DNA of 64,000 bases from an uncultured Oscillospiraceae bacterium (GTDB lineage Bacteria; Bacillota; Clostridia; Oscillospirales; Oscillospiraceae): contig CAJULD010000013.1 of NCBI GenBank assembly GCA_910587505.1, positions 1-64,000 of the forward strand. Direction: 5' to 3'. Below are positions 1-9,018 of this stretch, piece after piece. The position numbers and the translations under genes were made by a program. Each line of letters starts with the position of its first letter. Position 1 is the first letter of the stretch. The notes under the pieces are model-generated. The model did not search any database. It was not told the DNA's origin and saw only the letters and a program-made list of their open reading frames with translations.

Positions 1-75
1 ACAGGAACAGCATACCACAAATTCCCATAAAACGCAATAAAGGAACGGGAACCGGAGTTACCGGTTCTCGTTCAC
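1..75. repeat. Direct repeat copy 1 (3' end of lipoprotein gene plus its terminator)
   Basis: Bases 1-57 match 1527-1583 with about one mismatch, and similarity continues through the stop codon and the last codons to about base 75. The repeat therefore spans the 3' end and downstream region of the solute-binding lipoprotein gene. It probably reflects tandem duplication of such genes. Its left limit is unknown because the window begins here. Confidence 0.9.
44..72 (-). terminator. Stem-loop over the lipoprotein stop codon
   Basis: An inverted repeat of about 12 bp (AACGGGAACCGG with CCGGTTCTCGTT, one imperfect pair) has the stop codon in its loop. On the minus strand it is followed by TTCCTTTATT. 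It is probably an intrinsic terminator; the U tract is weak. Confidence 0.5.
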
Positions 76-1503
76 ATACAACTGTACCCGGTTCTGGATC
101 AACGACACGGTATCATCCAGCGTCTTGTCCCCGGTGAAGTAGGGGCCGCAGGCCTCCCAGACGATGTTGGCCAGCGCGTCGTTTGGCCAGTAGATTTGTG
201 CAGTGTTGTTGATAAGCCTGTCAAATCGTTGAATATCCTCCTCTGAGGGGTTGTCCATCGGAAAGATGTCGGGACCGTAGGAACTGTAAAAAGGCTTCCA
301 AGGAGCCATCGCTTCCGGGTCCTTTGTCAGGTCCTTTTCCTGCCCTCTCACCAGATCAGCCTGGTTTCCCAATTCATAATCATTCTTATTTATAAGAATG
401 CCCATATGTTTGCTCCTGCGTGCTCTATCCATCGCGTTTACATTATGATACCGGCTACAAACGAGCCATCGGATATACCCCCAGGCAGCCTCTTTATTCT
501 GGCAGGCAGAGGACATGGACACAACCGGGCCCTGTAGAACAAATAAGCTGCCCGATTCTCCGTCCGTCATTGGATAGCCAACAAAGCTGGCAGGTTCGCC
601 CCACAATGCGTCTCTATAGGTAAGATGCGTCATCTGATCCACAACAGTACCTTCCAGCATTTGCTTCCCGTTCAATATGCGCCAGATAATTTCATCTTCT
701 ACCTGCTTTTCTGACAAAGATGTTTCAAACTCGGCCGGAAAAGTGTTCAGAAATTCCAGCATATTGCGAAATTCCCCGCTGTCAAAGGTGCTCTTTCCAT
801 GCTCCCAATCTATGTACTGATCCAGAGAAAAACGAAGCAGTTTGGAAAACACATCCCACTTTGTTGCATTATATCGCAAAATGGTGGCGTCGGCCGGCAT
901 GGCAGAAAACGCCTCCATACGGTCATCAAACGTCCAGCTGTACTGATTTCCTACGATGCGCGCCGGTCCCATCAAGGTCATAACTTGCACCTCATGAAAA
1001 AGCATGTAGAGGCTGCCGTTGACCTCGGCAGCCTTTAGCGGCGTTTCCAGCAGCGCTTCCCGTCCCAAGTCGGGATCGTTATCAATGTATGGCCACAGGT
1101 CCTCTAAATATCCTTTTTGCGCCAACTGCCGGTAGGGCATCCAGTATCCGCCCTCCTCCGAGGCTGAACTTACCGGAACATACCGATCATTTATTGCTGC
1201 CTCAGGCCGACACAGCTCCATAATATCCGGGACCCGACCGGCGGCCAACTCTGTCAGGAGCCGTTCCGGACCGTTTTCATCAGAATAATCCCGGATTTCC
1301 ATTTGCGCATCTGTGTGGCTTTCATTAAACCTGTTTATGGAGGATTGAAGTTCGTTTGTCACCGGGTTCAGGGCCGCATAAATCAATACCCCGTCCTCCG
1401 GCTCCGGCGGCAGCTTTGTAGTCTGATTCTCCCCGCCTGCGGAGCAGGCGGTCAGGGCCAGCACAGCCACCGCCAGCAGCAGCCACACGATTTTTCTCTT
1501 CAC
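58..1503 (-). CDS. Extracellular solute-binding lipoprotein
   Basis: A 481-aa secreted lipoprotein. Residues 1-20 are a signal peptide (MKRK, then a hydrophobic stretch) ending in the lipobox LTAC with Cys20. The rest resembles family-1 ABC solute-binding proteins, with Trp- and Tyr-rich ligand-type loops. The start is GTG, with GGAGG eight bases upstream. The C-terminus (GDKTLDD...SLIQNRVQLYV) is clearly homologous to the end of the 774-aa lipoprotein at 25383-27707, so the two are paralogues. No permease or ATPase gene is adjacent, so the substrate and transport partner are unknown. A 70-75-bp direct repeat brackets the gene, and an XRE regulator lies divergently upstream. Confidence 0.8.
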   Translation of the reverse strand: MKRKIVWLLLAVAVLALTACSAGGENQTTKLPPEPEDGVLIYAALNPVTNELQSSINRFNESHTDAQMEIRDYSDENGPERLLTELAAGRVPDIMELCRPEAAINDRYVPVSSASEEGGYWMPYRQLAQKGYLEDLWPYIDNDPDLGREALLETPLKAAEVNGSLYMLFHEVQVMTLMGPARIVGNQYSWTFDDRMEAFSAMPADATILRYNATKWDVFSKLLRFSLDQYIDWEHGKSTFDSGEFRNMLEFLNTFPAEFETSLSEKQVEDEIIWRILNGKQMLEGTVVDQMTHLTYRDALWGEPASFVGYPMTDGESGSLFVLQGPVVSMSSACQNKEAAWGYIRWLVCSRYHNVNAMDRARRSKHMGILINKNDYELGNQADLVRGQEKDLTKDPEAMAPWKPFYSSYGPDIFPMDNPSEEDIQRFDRLINNTAQIYWPNDALANIVWEACGPYFTGDKTLDDTVSLIQNRVQLYVNENR

Positions 1504-1526
1504 TTCCCCCGCCTCCTTTATGTATT

Positions 1527-1644
1527 ACAGGAACAGCATACCACAAATTCCCATAAAACGCAATAAAGGAACGGGAACCGGGGTTACCGGTTCCCGTTCG
1601 CTTGCAGCTCCCTTATAAAAGAAATCGCCCTCTTCTGAAAACTA
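1527..1644 (-). pseudogene. Direct repeat copy 2 with C-terminal remnant of a paralogous lipoprotein gene
   Basis: After the 57-bp match to the window start, the minus frame reads ISFIRELQANGNR and stop, which resembles the end of the intact neighbour (SLIQNRVQLYVNENR). It has no body: upstream sequence runs directly into the XRE promoter. This looks like the last codons and terminator of a second copy whose body was lost. The homologous coding stretch is only about 15 codons, so convergence of a short tail cannot be excluded. Confidence 0.5.
1570..1598 (-). terminator. Perfect stem-loop in repeat copy 2
   Basis: ACGGGAACCGG and CCGGTTCCCGT form an 11-bp perfect stem with a 5-nt loop, followed on the minus strand by TCCTTTATTG. 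It is the conserved counterpart of the stem at 44-72 and lies just upstream of the neighbouring gene's GTG start, so it could end transcription arriving from upstream. Confidence 0.5.
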
Positions 1645-1645
1645 A

Positions 1646-1685
1646 CATGAACGGTCATGGACAATGTCGAAAAATGCGGTATACT
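1646..1685 (+). promoter_or_regulatory. Promoter with overlapping palindrome upstream of the XRE regulator
   Basis: TGGACA (1658-1663) and TATACT (1680-1685) are 16 bp apart. The perfect inverted repeat CATGA-ACGG-TCATG (1646-1659) overlaps the -35 element, a suitable place for an operator. Autoregulation by the XRE protein is inferred from position only. Confidence 0.55.
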
Positions 1686-1720
1686 GAAAATCGCCGTCTT
1701 ACCGGCGAAAGGAGAAAACC

Positions 1721-2674
1721 ATGGAACAGGTATTTCTGGGCGAATTTATCAGACAGCGGCGGGAAAGGCTGGAGCTGACCCAGCTACAGGTGTGCGAGGG
1801 AATCTGCGAGCCCATCACTCTCTCCCGCCTGGAACATGGACACCACGTTACTTCCAATCTCCGGCTATGCGCCCTGCTGGGCCGGCTGGGTCTGCCGGAC
1901 AACCGGCATCTTACCGTGCTGAGCAAAAGAGAGCTGGAAATCAACAATCTGCTGACAGCTATTGAGGACGATGAAATCCGCTTCCGCCGGGCGGGAATCC
2001 GCGAGCGGCCCAACGTAAGGCAACAGACGCTGAAAAAGCTGGCGGCCCTGGAGCGAGCGTCAAAACGGGATGACAACCTTATCCGACAATACGTCATGGG
2101 AGCGCGGGTCAGCCTTGGAAAGCCGGATGGCCCATACAGTCCAGATGAGCGAATGGACATGTTGATGCGGGCCATCCGGCTGACCGTACCCAGATTTGAT
2201 GTAGAGGAAATCGGACGGTTCCGATACTCCATGGACGAAACCAGGCTGATTAATCAACTGGCGGATGCCTGTTCTGACGCCGGCGACCGCAAAACGGCGC
2301 TGAAAATCTATAAACAGCTGCTGGCATATGTAGAGCGGGAGGATAAGGATCTGGCCAGATTCGCCGGTCACTTCTGCATGATCGCATACAACTATGCCTT
2401 TAATCTCACCCTTGAAAAGCGCTATAAAGAAGCGATCACGCTGGCAAAACGCGGCCAGCAGACCTGCGCAAAGCGCGCACATTACCAGTTTTTACCGGGT
2501 TTTCTGGCCATTCTTGCCGAATGCTCTTTCTTTACAGGAGAACGGGAAAAAAGCGAAAAGCTGTACCGTCAGGCCTGCTGCATTTATGAAGCCACCGGGG
2601 ACGAGTATAACTGTTCCCTTATCAGGCAGGAAGCAAGGCAGCATTTGGGTCTGGACCTTTCTGATGCTTTTTAA
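1721..2674 (+). CDS. XRE-family transcriptional regulator with C-terminal TPR domain
   Basis: A 317-aa protein. Residues 1-60 form a helix-turn-helix of the XRE/Cro type (FIRQRRERLELTQLQVCEGI, then ITLSRLEHG). The remainder is helical with TPR-like repeats (residues ~150-310, e.g. LKIYKQLLAYVE, YKEAITLAKRG, SEKLYRQACCIYE). This architecture is shared with Rgg/PlcR-type regulators, which often sense short peptides; sensing here is inference. ATG start with AAAGGAG six bases upstream. It is divergent from the lipoprotein gene and remnant, which may be its targets. Confidence 0.85.
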   Translation: MEQVFLGEFIRQRRERLELTQLQVCEGICEPITLSRLEHGHHVTSNLRLCALLGRLGLPDNRHLTVLSKRELEINNLLTAIEDDEIRFRRAGIRERPNVRQQTLKKLAALERASKRDDNLIRQYVMGARVSLGKPDGPYSPDERMDMLMRAIRLTVPRFDVEEIGRFRYSMDETRLINQLADACSDAGDRKTALKIYKQLLAYVEREDKDLARFAGHFCMIAYNYAFNLTLEKRYKEAITLAKRGQQTCAKRAHYQFLPGFLAILAECSFFTGEREKSEKLYRQACCIYEATGDEYNCSLIRQEARQHLGLDLSDAF

Positions 2675-2830
2675 AGTGGCAGCGATCTCATGAGCCGTTC
2701 CCTCTGTCTCTGAACAGTGAGGACAGTATATACCATACAGGGGAAAAAGGGAATATCATTTTCTGTTAGCCGAGGAAATCTTACCGTTTTGCCCGCCGCC
2801 GCAGACAGCGGCAACCGGAAAACAGGGCAA

Positions 2831-2894
2831 CTGTCAGAACCTGTATTCACAACTGTTGAACGCCGTCTGGACGATCTTTTTCCCGCCATCCTGC
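2831..2894. repeat. MITE-like repeat, truncated copy
   Basis: Contains AGAACCTGTATTCA followed by the conserved inner segment ending in TTTTTCCCGCCATCCTGC. It matches the left half of the full copy at 15066-15192. The right half is missing; the sequence runs into the 3' end of the transporter gene. Confidence 0.75.
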
Positions 2895-2895
2895 A

Positions 2896-3822
2896 TCAAA
2901 GGTCAAACACGCCCATAATAAAGATGCCGATCACGATCAACAGGATCATGCCGTAGTGCTTCCAGGACAGCTTTTCCTTCAGAAAAATCCGGCTCCACAG
3001 CACGGAGGCCGCGCAGTAGGAGGCGATAATGGGGGCGGACATGGCCAGATGCTCCGTGTCCGCAATGGCGTAAATGTAGGCGAACTGCCCGGCGGTCTCG
3101 CAGACTGCGCCAACGTACTTGGGCGCTTCCATTTTCGGGAGAAGACGGTCCTTTTTTATCACCACCACATAGAGGAAACACACCGCCGCCGCAAAGAGGA
3201 AGGTCAGCTCGTAGGCCACATTGGCGCTGGCCTCGTAGTCTTCCACCACCCCGCTGAGCTGCTCCAGCACCCGGTTGTCGGCGAAGGTGCCCGCCGCATC
3301 CAGAACGCAGTAGGCCACCGGCAGGGCAATGGCAACCCAGCTCTTGGCGTATTTGTAGTTGCTCTCCTGCTGCCGGGCGGCACGGAGGGCTGTATCCTCG
3401 GTGGAATCCACCACGCCCAGACCGATGGCGCCCACGCACACCAGCCCCACGGCAACCAGCGCCAGCGGAGAATAGTCCTCCGTCCCCACAAAAATCAGGG
3501 TCAGAACAGCCACCAGAGCGCCAGAGGAATTGCAGATGGGAGAGGAAACGCTCAGCTCAATATACCGCAGCCCAAGGTAGCCCATGGCCATGGACAGGAT
3601 GTAGAGGACGGATACGGGCAGATAGGTGAAAAGAATGCTGAAATTGATGACCGTCCCGCCCACAAAAATCTCAAAGCAGGCGTGAAGGCCCATGACCACG
3701 CCTACGGCGATGACCATTTTCAGGTGGCTGTATTTGTCGGAGGCGTCCCGGCATCCGATTTTGGAAAAGAGGTCGGAGCCGCTCCAGCACAGCAGCGCAA
3801 TCAGCGAAAGCCAAAACCACAT
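2896..3822 (-). CDS. DMT-superfamily (EamA-like) transporter
   Basis: A 308-aa integral membrane protein with about ten hydrophobic segments in two halves, the arrangement of drug/metabolite transporters. A hydrophilic stretch with many charged residues lies near the centre (around residues 140-190). The C-terminal half ends KEKLSWKHYGMILLIVIGIF, typical of EamA domains. ATG start after GGAGAG. Substrate unknown. It stands alone between the XRE gene (convergent) and the PLP lyase. Confidence 0.75.
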   Translation of the reverse strand: MWFWLSLIALLCWSGSDLFSKIGCRDASDKYSHLKMVIAVGVVMGLHACFEIFVGGTVINFSILFTYLPVSVLYILSMAMGYLGLRYIELSVSSPICNSSGALVAVLTLIFVGTEDYSPLALVAVGLVCVGAIGLGVVDSTEDTALRAARQQESNYKYAKSWVAIALPVAYCVLDAAGTFADNRVLEQLSGVVEDYEASANVAYELTFLFAAAVCFLYVVVIKKDRLLPKMEAPKYVGAVCETAGQFAYIYAIADTEHLAMSAPIIASYCAASVLWSRIFLKEKLSWKHYGMILLIVIGIFIMGVFDL

Positions 3823-3921
3823 ATTATTTTTCTCTCCTTACACATTCGTTTTTTCATATTGAGAACAGGAGTGCGTAAGGAGGCGGTCTGCGCCGGTAGT
3901 AATGATTGGGCGTGACGTTGG

Positions 3922-5202
3922 TCATAGCGCGGCAAGTCCCCCGTCGATCATTTTTTGCAGGGACAGCAGTATCCCCAGTTTGGCGTGCTGCCAGGTAAGC
4001 CCGCCCTGGAAGTACACCGCGTAGGGCGGACGGACGGGGCCGTCGGCGCTGAGCTCGATGCTGCTGCCCTGGACAAAGGCGCCGGCGGCCATAATGACCT
4101 GACTGTCATAACCGGGCATGTCGCCGGGCACAGGGGCGGCGAAGCTGTCCACCGGGGCCGCCGCCTGGATGCCCGCGCAGAAGGCCAGCATGGCCGCCTC
4201 GCTGCCCAGCTCCACGGCCTGAATGATGTCATTGCGGGGCTCTGAGGCGTTGGGGACACACCGGAAGCCCAGCCCTTCATAGAGACTGGCGGCAAAAATT
4301 GCTCCCTTCAGCGCCCCCGCCACCACCGTCGGGGCCAGGAAAAAGCCCTGATAAAAGGCGGGCAGGATTCCCAGATTGGCCCCCACCTCCTGCCCCAGAC
4401 CGGGGGCGGAGAGTCGGCAGGCGCACCGGTCCACGCACTCCTCTGTGCCGCAGATATAGCCGCCGATGGGGGCCAGTCCGCCGCCGGGGTTCTTGATGAG
4501 GGACCCCACCACCATATCGGCTCCCACATCGGAGGGCTCAACCACATCCACAAATTCGCCATAGCAGTTGTCCACCATGACCTTTACATCCGGCCTGAGA
4601 CCCTTGCAGAAAGCAATCAGCTCTCCGATCTGCGCCACGGAAAAGGAGGGGCGGGTGGCATAGCCCTTGCTGCGCTGAATGGTAATCAGTCTGGTCTTTT
4701 CGCTGATGGCTGCCCGGATGGCCTCGTAATCGAAGCTTCCGTCCGGTTTCAGGTCCGCCTGCCGGTAGGTCACGCCGTACTCCGCCAGAGAGCAGAGCGA
4801 GGGACGGATGCCGATGACCTCCTGTAAGGTGTCATAGGGCAGCCCCACCGGAGAAAGCAGCTCATCCCCCGGCAGCAGATTGGCGGACAGGGCCACCGTC
4901 ATCGCGTGGGTGCCGCAGGTGATCTGGGGCCGGACCAGGGCGGACTCGGTGTGGAATACGTCCGCGTACACCCGCTCCAGCCGCTCCCGGCCGTCGTCGT
5001 CATAACCGTAGCCGGTGGTGGCGGCGAAGTGCTGCGCCCCAATTCTGTTTTTTTGCATAGCCAGCAGAACCCTGGCCTGATTGACCTCCGCATTCCGGTC
5101 GATGGCCCGGAAGCGGCTCTCCAGCGTCTCCAGCACCGCCTCTCCCCTGTCGTACACCGCCCGGCTGACGCCCATCTGCGCATATATCTCCAGTAAGTCC
5201 AT
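3922..5202 (-). CDS. Methionine gamma-lyase family PLP protein (aluminium-resistance family)
   Basis: A 426-aa PLP-dependent fold-type I protein of the Met_gamma_lyase/aluminium-resistance family (YnbB-like). Family signs are GAQHFAATTGYGYDDDGRE near residue 60, RPQITCGTHAM, and the PLP-lysine region IQRSKGYATRPSF followed by DNCYGEFVD. Its biochemical role is not established across the family; C-S lyase activity is inferred from the fold. I chose the ATG at 5202 (GGGAG six bases upstream) over an in-frame TTG seven codons earlier. Monocistronic. Confidence 0.85.
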   Translation of the reverse strand: MDLLEIYAQMGVSRAVYDRGEAVLETLESRFRAIDRNAEVNQARVLLAMQKNRIGAQHFAATTGYGYDDDGRERLERVYADVFHTESALVRPQITCGTHAMTVALSANLLPGDELLSPVGLPYDTLQEVIGIRPSLCSLAEYGVTYRQADLKPDGSFDYEAIRAAISEKTRLITIQRSKGYATRPSFSVAQIGELIAFCKGLRPDVKVMVDNCYGEFVDVVEPSDVGADMVVGSLIKNPGGGLAPIGGYICGTEECVDRCACRLSAPGLGQEVGANLGILPAFYQGFFLAPTVVAGALKGAIFAASLYEGLGFRCVPNASEPRNDIIQAVELGSEAAMLAFCAGIQAAAPVDSFAAPVPGDMPGYDSQVIMAAGAFVQGSSIELSADGPVRPPYAVYFQGGLTWQHAKLGILLSLQKMIDGGLAAL

Positions 5203-5223
5203 GATGAACTCCCTCTCATTCAA

Positions 5224-5588
5224 TAAACAGTCTGTGAAAGTTTACCACGGAACGGACGTAATTGCAAGGAAAAGATGGTTACGACTGACTTGTCTGTATA
5301 TATGCGGTGTGGGGTTTTATATCCCGCACCGCTTTTCCGTTTGTTGCTAAAGCAATAAAAAGGAGCGTCAGCTTGCGGGCTGGCGCTCCCCTTTCCGGCT
5401 CTTAAGAGACAGGAAAGAAATACTTCCTTATGAGGTCCCGGCGCAGAAGCGCCGGGGCCTTCGCTGTGCATCAATAAACATGCGAAGCACCTTTTGGGAC
5501 GGAGAAGGGCCGGCGCGAAGGCCGGCCCCTGCGGATCAATATCCTTTTCCCAAAAGTTCTTTTTGATTCTTTTTTCAGGAATGTACAT
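5224..5588. other. Hairpin-rich intergenic region
   Basis: No credible gene. It holds a terminator (5362-5389), two more GC hairpins (5434-5459: GGTCCCGGCGC/GCGCCGGGGCC; 5507-5528: GGGCCGGC/GCCGGCCC) and, at about 5550-5580, a copy of the AAAAGTTCTTTTTGATTC motif shared by many intergenic regions in this window. Confidence 0.7.
5362..5389 (-). terminator. Intrinsic terminator
   Basis: An 11-bp stem (GGAGCGTCAGC/GCTGGCGCTCC, one G-T pair) with a 6-nt loop. On the minus strand it is followed by TTTTTATT. It lies about 200 bp downstream of the RsiV-like lipoprotein gene and probably ends that operon. Confidence 0.75.
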
Positions 5589-6416
5589 CTACGCCTGCAT
5601 CCCCAGCCGTTCCATACCGCCCTCTCCGATCAGCGGAGCCAGCTCCTCCCAGGTCAGCAGCAGTTCCACGTCCCCCATCCCATAAGGCGCTATCACATAG
5701 GGGGAATAGACCGCCCGCATCCCCTCGCTGTCAAACAAAACCGTCCCCTCGTTCCATCGGGCGATCAGCTCCGGGTAGTCCTGCCAGAAGGAGTCAAACA
5801 CCGGGTGCGCCACCGCCTTTTCCAGCAGCAGCGCCACCGCGCTGGTATGGAAGCTCTCCGGATTGTCCGCCACCTGGAGCGGATCGATGAACTGTCCCGC
5901 CTCCAGATCAAACAGGTAGCTGACCGCGTAACGGTTGGGGTGCGCCCCGCCGGTATAGCTGGCGTTGTCCAGGCGGATGTTGACAATCTGTCCGGTCAGG
6001 AAATAGTGGGCTTCCGTCTCGTCATAGTAGGTTTCCGCGGCGCTCTCAACTCCGTCGGCCAGTTCTTCCATCGTCTGCCCCGCGTCCACGGCGTCGATCA
6101 TCAGGCTGTGCATCTTGCTGTTGAAATTTTCCACATTCTGCCTGGCCGCTTCCGCATCCTCCGAATCAAGCGCATCCAGATTCGACACGGAAAGCATAAG
6201 AAGCCGACAGGAATAGCGGGCCGATACCGAGCCGCCGGAGGCGGGATATTCCTCCTCCGCCACCGTCTCTTCAAACTGATAGACCGGCTCCTCGTACTCC
6301 TCCGCCTGCGCCGCCGGCTGGTCCGGGGCGGGCAGCGGGTCGGACGCCGCCAGTCCCGCGCAGGCCGCCAGCAGCAGAATACAGGCTGCCAGCAGCACAA
6401 TCATTCGTTTTCTCAT
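5589..6416 (-). CDS. RsiV-like lipoprotein (DUF3298-type domain)
   Basis: A 275-aa lipoprotein: signal peptide, lipobox LAAC with Cys19, an acidic linker (residues 20-60), then a domain with the RsiV/DUF3298 hallmarks YTGGAHPN (middle) and SPYVIAPYGMG near the C-terminus. RsiV itself is an anti-sigma factor that binds lysozyme; this protein lacks an N-terminal cytoplasmic anti-sigma part, so only the extracellular domain is shared. Its ATG overlaps the stop of tmcAL (ATGA), with GGAGG upstream, so the two are translationally coupled. Confidence 0.75.
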   Translation of the reverse strand: MRKRMIVLLAACILLLAACAGLAASDPLPAPDQPAAQAEEYEEPVYQFEETVAEEEYPASGGSVSARYSCRLLMLSVSNLDALDSEDAEAARQNVENFNSKMHSLMIDAVDAGQTMEELADGVESAAETYYDETEAHYFLTGQIVNIRLDNASYTGGAHPNRYAVSYLFDLEAGQFIDPLQVADNPESFHTSAVALLLEKAVAHPVFDSFWQDYPELIARWNEGTVLFDSEGMRAVYSPYVIAPYGMGDVELLLTWEELAPLIGEGGMERLGMQA

Positions 6417-7639
6417 GGCGCATGCCTCCTTTTCTCTGTCCCCCGCAGCATCACCGGGGCCGCCGCATACTCGCTTTCCGGCGCAGCCTGGGTCAGATCC
6501 GGATATGCCAACGTGTAGAGTTCCGTACACCGGGCTTCCTGGTCAAAAATCCGCTGGATTTCTCCATCCAGCCGCCGGATATGGCCCGGCCTGGTGATTA
6601 CCGGCAGGGACGCGCTCCGGCGCATTCGGGAGAGAAGCTCCCTTCCCCGCTCACCGGCCCCCAAAACCCGCAGGTAGGGCGGCGTTTCCCCCTGGCCCGC
6701 CTGGGGAACGCCCAGACAGGCCTGAAGCATCATCCGCCGCAGCCGCGCCATGGGATAGCGTCTGGTCTTCACGGCGGTCAGAATATCCTCCACCGCGGTC
6801 TCTGTGTGGACGGCGGCGTAAAAGCGGTGATACAGGCCCTCGTTTCCGCCGTCGTAAAGGCGGAAGTCCTCCTCGCTCATGGTCCGCAGCCGGTAGAGAA
6901 TGGCCCTCTGGCAGGTCCGCCACGTTACGGGAGCGCGTCCGGCCTCCGTTTCCCTGGAAAGGACGGCGGCGGACGGCCCCGGCAAAAGGCGCGATACGTC
7001 TCTCCCCGATAAAATCCGCTCCCGGAGGAAGGACGCGGAGGAATACTCGCCCGCCTCCCCGCTGTCGTGGCCCGCGCCCATCCGGGGCAGCGCCAGAGGG
7101 ATCATTTTACTTTTCCGGGCGTTCAGCGCCCGCAGGTATTCTACCGCCAGAATGTCGTTGGGCCGGGACAGACAATCCGCCGCCTCTCCCGCCAGATACC
7201 GGACCGCCGCCTGCCGGGCGGCGGCAAAGGTCACGCCCGCGCCGGAAAAGCGGCGCAGCGCTTCCGGATACGCCCCGCCGTCCAGACAGTCCGCTGCGGC
7301 CTGCAAAGGCTCCAGCGCCCCGCTTTCGCTGCCGAAGGCCAGGTGCGTGACCACGCCGGACCCGGCCAGCAGGGCCACGCCGCCCTGGGCAAACCGCTCC
7401 GCCCCTGCGGCGGACCATGGTGCGGGCAGCTCCAGCACCAGGTCCGCCCCGCCCAGAAGGGCCGCCTCCGCCCGGGCGTGCTTGTTCATTATGGCAAAAT
7501 CCCCCCGCTGAACGAAATTACCGCTCATGCAGACCACGACCGCCGTATCCGCCCCCAGCTGCCGGCGCAGCTCCGCCAGCTGCCAGGCATGGCCCCGGTG
7601 AAAAGGATTGTATTCCGCGATAATTCCCGCAACGGCCAC
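6413..7639 (-). CDS. tmcAL: tRNA(Met) cytidine acetate ligase TmcAL
   Basis: 408 aa. The N-terminus AGIIAEYNPFHRGHAWQL carries the HxGH nucleotidyltransferase motif of the YlbM/TmcAL family, followed by MSGNFVQRGDFAIMNKHARA and LVLELP. The enzyme uses ATP and acetate to make N4-acetylcytidine at the wobble position of elongator tRNA-Met. The start is GTG at 7639 with AGGAGG six bases before it; the open frame extends 30 codons further upstream without family similarity. Acetate kinase is divergent next door, a thematic link only. Confidence 0.9.
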   Translation of the reverse strand: MAVAGIIAEYNPFHRGHAWQLAELRRQLGADTAVVVCMSGNFVQRGDFAIMNKHARAEAALLGGADLVLELPAPWSAAGAERFAQGGVALLAGSGVVTHLAFGSESGALEPLQAAADCLDGGAYPEALRRFSGAGVTFAAARQAAVRYLAGEAADCLSRPNDILAVEYLRALNARKSKMIPLALPRMGAGHDSGEAGEYSSASFLRERILSGRDVSRLLPGPSAAVLSRETEAGRAPVTWRTCQRAILYRLRTMSEEDFRLYDGGNEGLYHRFYAAVHTETAVEDILTAVKTRRYPMARLRRMMLQACLGVPQAGQGETPPYLRVLGAGERGRELLSRMRRSASLPVITRPGHIRRLDGEIQRIFDQEARCTELYTLAYPDLTQAAPESEYAAAPVMLRGTEKRRHAP

Positions 7640-7696
7640 GGCGCGCCTCCTCAGCCGCCGGCCCGGAAAAAATTTGGAAAAACTTCCGAAAAACAG

Positions 7697-7725
7697 TTGC
7701 CTGACCGGCACAAATAGTCTACAAT
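7697..7725 (+). promoter_or_regulatory. Sigma-A type promoter of ackA
   Basis: TTGCCT (7697-7702) and TACAAT (7720-7725) with a 17-bp spacer, about 100 bp before the acetate kinase start. Confidence 0.7.
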
Positions 7726-7823
7726 ACAAGATGGTATTATTCTAGCCTCCTCCCGCCGGAAAAGCAAGAGACAGGCTGGAAACAAAAATAACAAAACAAT
7801 AACAATACAAGGAGAAATGACCG

Positions 7824-9011
7824 ATGAAAATTCTCATCATCAACGCGGGCAGCTCGTCTTTGAAGTACCAGTTCATGGAATCCGACGGAGGCGAGGTGTT
7901 CGCCAGGGGCCTGTGCGAGCGGATCGGCATCGACGGCCGTCTGACCCATAAGGTTCCCGGCCGGGAGGATGTGAAGCAGGATATCCCCATGCCCACCCAT
8001 GGCGAGGCCATCCAGGCGGTGCTGGACATCATGGTGGACCCCGAGAAGGGCGTCATCAGGTCCACCGATGAGATCGCCGCAGTAGGCCACCGGGTCCTCC
8101 ACGGCGGCATGGCTTTCACCGAAAGCTGCATCATCGACGAGAAGTGCATCGAGGCCATCCGGAAGTGCATCCCCCTGGGGCCCCTCCACAATCCCGCTAA
8201 CCTCATGGGCATCGAGGCCTGCCAGAAGATCATGCCCACCACGCCTCAGGTGGCCGTGTTCGACACCGCCTTCCACATGACCATGCCCCCCAGGGCGTAT
8301 ATCTATGCCATTCCCTACGAATATTATGAAAAGGACGACGTGCGCCGCTATGGCTTCCACGGCACCAGCCACCGCTATGTCTCCGCCCGCGCCATCGACA
8401 TGCTGGGCAACCCGGAGCACAGCAGGGTGATCTGCTGCCACCTGGGCAACGGTTCTTCCCTCTCCGCCGTGGTGGACGGCAAGTGCGTGGACACCACCAT
8501 GGGCCTCGGGCCTCTGGCCGGCTTCCCCATGGGCACCCGCTCCGGCGATGTGGACGCCACCATTCTGGAGTACCTCATGGGCCGGTACGGCTATGACATC
8601 AAGGAGATGCTGAACATCCTCAACAAGAAGTCCGGCGTACTGGGCATCTCCGGCGTCAGCTCCGACTTCCGCGACCTGGACGAAGCCGCCGCCAATGGCA
8701 ATGAGCGGGCCCAGCTGGCGCTGGACAAATTCGCCTACGAGGTGCGCAAGTTCATCGGCGCTTACGCCAGCGCCATGGGCGGCGTAGACGCCATCGTGTT
8801 TACCGCCGGCGTGGGCGAGAACTCCACCGACATGCGCGAGCACATCTGCCAGGGTCTGGAGTATATGGGCGTGAAGATGGATGCTGAGAAGAACAGAGTC
8901 CGCGGCCGGGAGGTGGACGTTTCCGCCCCCGATTCCAGGGTCAGAATCTTCATCATCCCCACCAATGAGGAGCTGATGATCGCCATGGACACCGCCGCGC
9001 TCTGCAGGTAA
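7824..9011 (+). CDS. ackA: Acetate kinase
   Basis: 395 aa, the usual family length. It converts acetyl phosphate and ADP to acetate and ATP in the last step of fermentative acetate production. Visible motifs are NAGSSSLKYQ at the N-terminus, GHRVLHGG, FDTAFH, YGFHGTSHRYV, CHLGNGSS, and TAGVGENS near the C-terminus. ATG with AAGGAG upstream. No phosphotransacetylase gene is adjacent. Confidence 0.97.
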   Translation: MKILIINAGSSSLKYQFMESDGGEVFARGLCERIGIDGRLTHKVPGREDVKQDIPMPTHGEAIQAVLDIMVDPEKGVIRSTDEIAAVGHRVLHGGMAFTESCIIDEKCIEAIRKCIPLGPLHNPANLMGIEACQKIMPTTPQVAVFDTAFHMTMPPRAYIYAIPYEYYEKDDVRRYGFHGTSHRYVSARAIDMLGNPEHSRVICCHLGNGSSLSAVVDGKCVDTTMGLGPLAGFPMGTRSGDVDATILEYLMGRYGYDIKEMLNILNKKSGVLGISGVSSDFRDLDEAAANGNERAQLALDKFAYEVRKFIGAYASAMGGVDAIVFTAGVGENSTDMREHICQGLEYMGVKMDAEKNRVRGREVDVSAPDSRVRIFIIPTNEELMIAMDTAALCR

Positions 9012-9018
9012 ACGCAGT

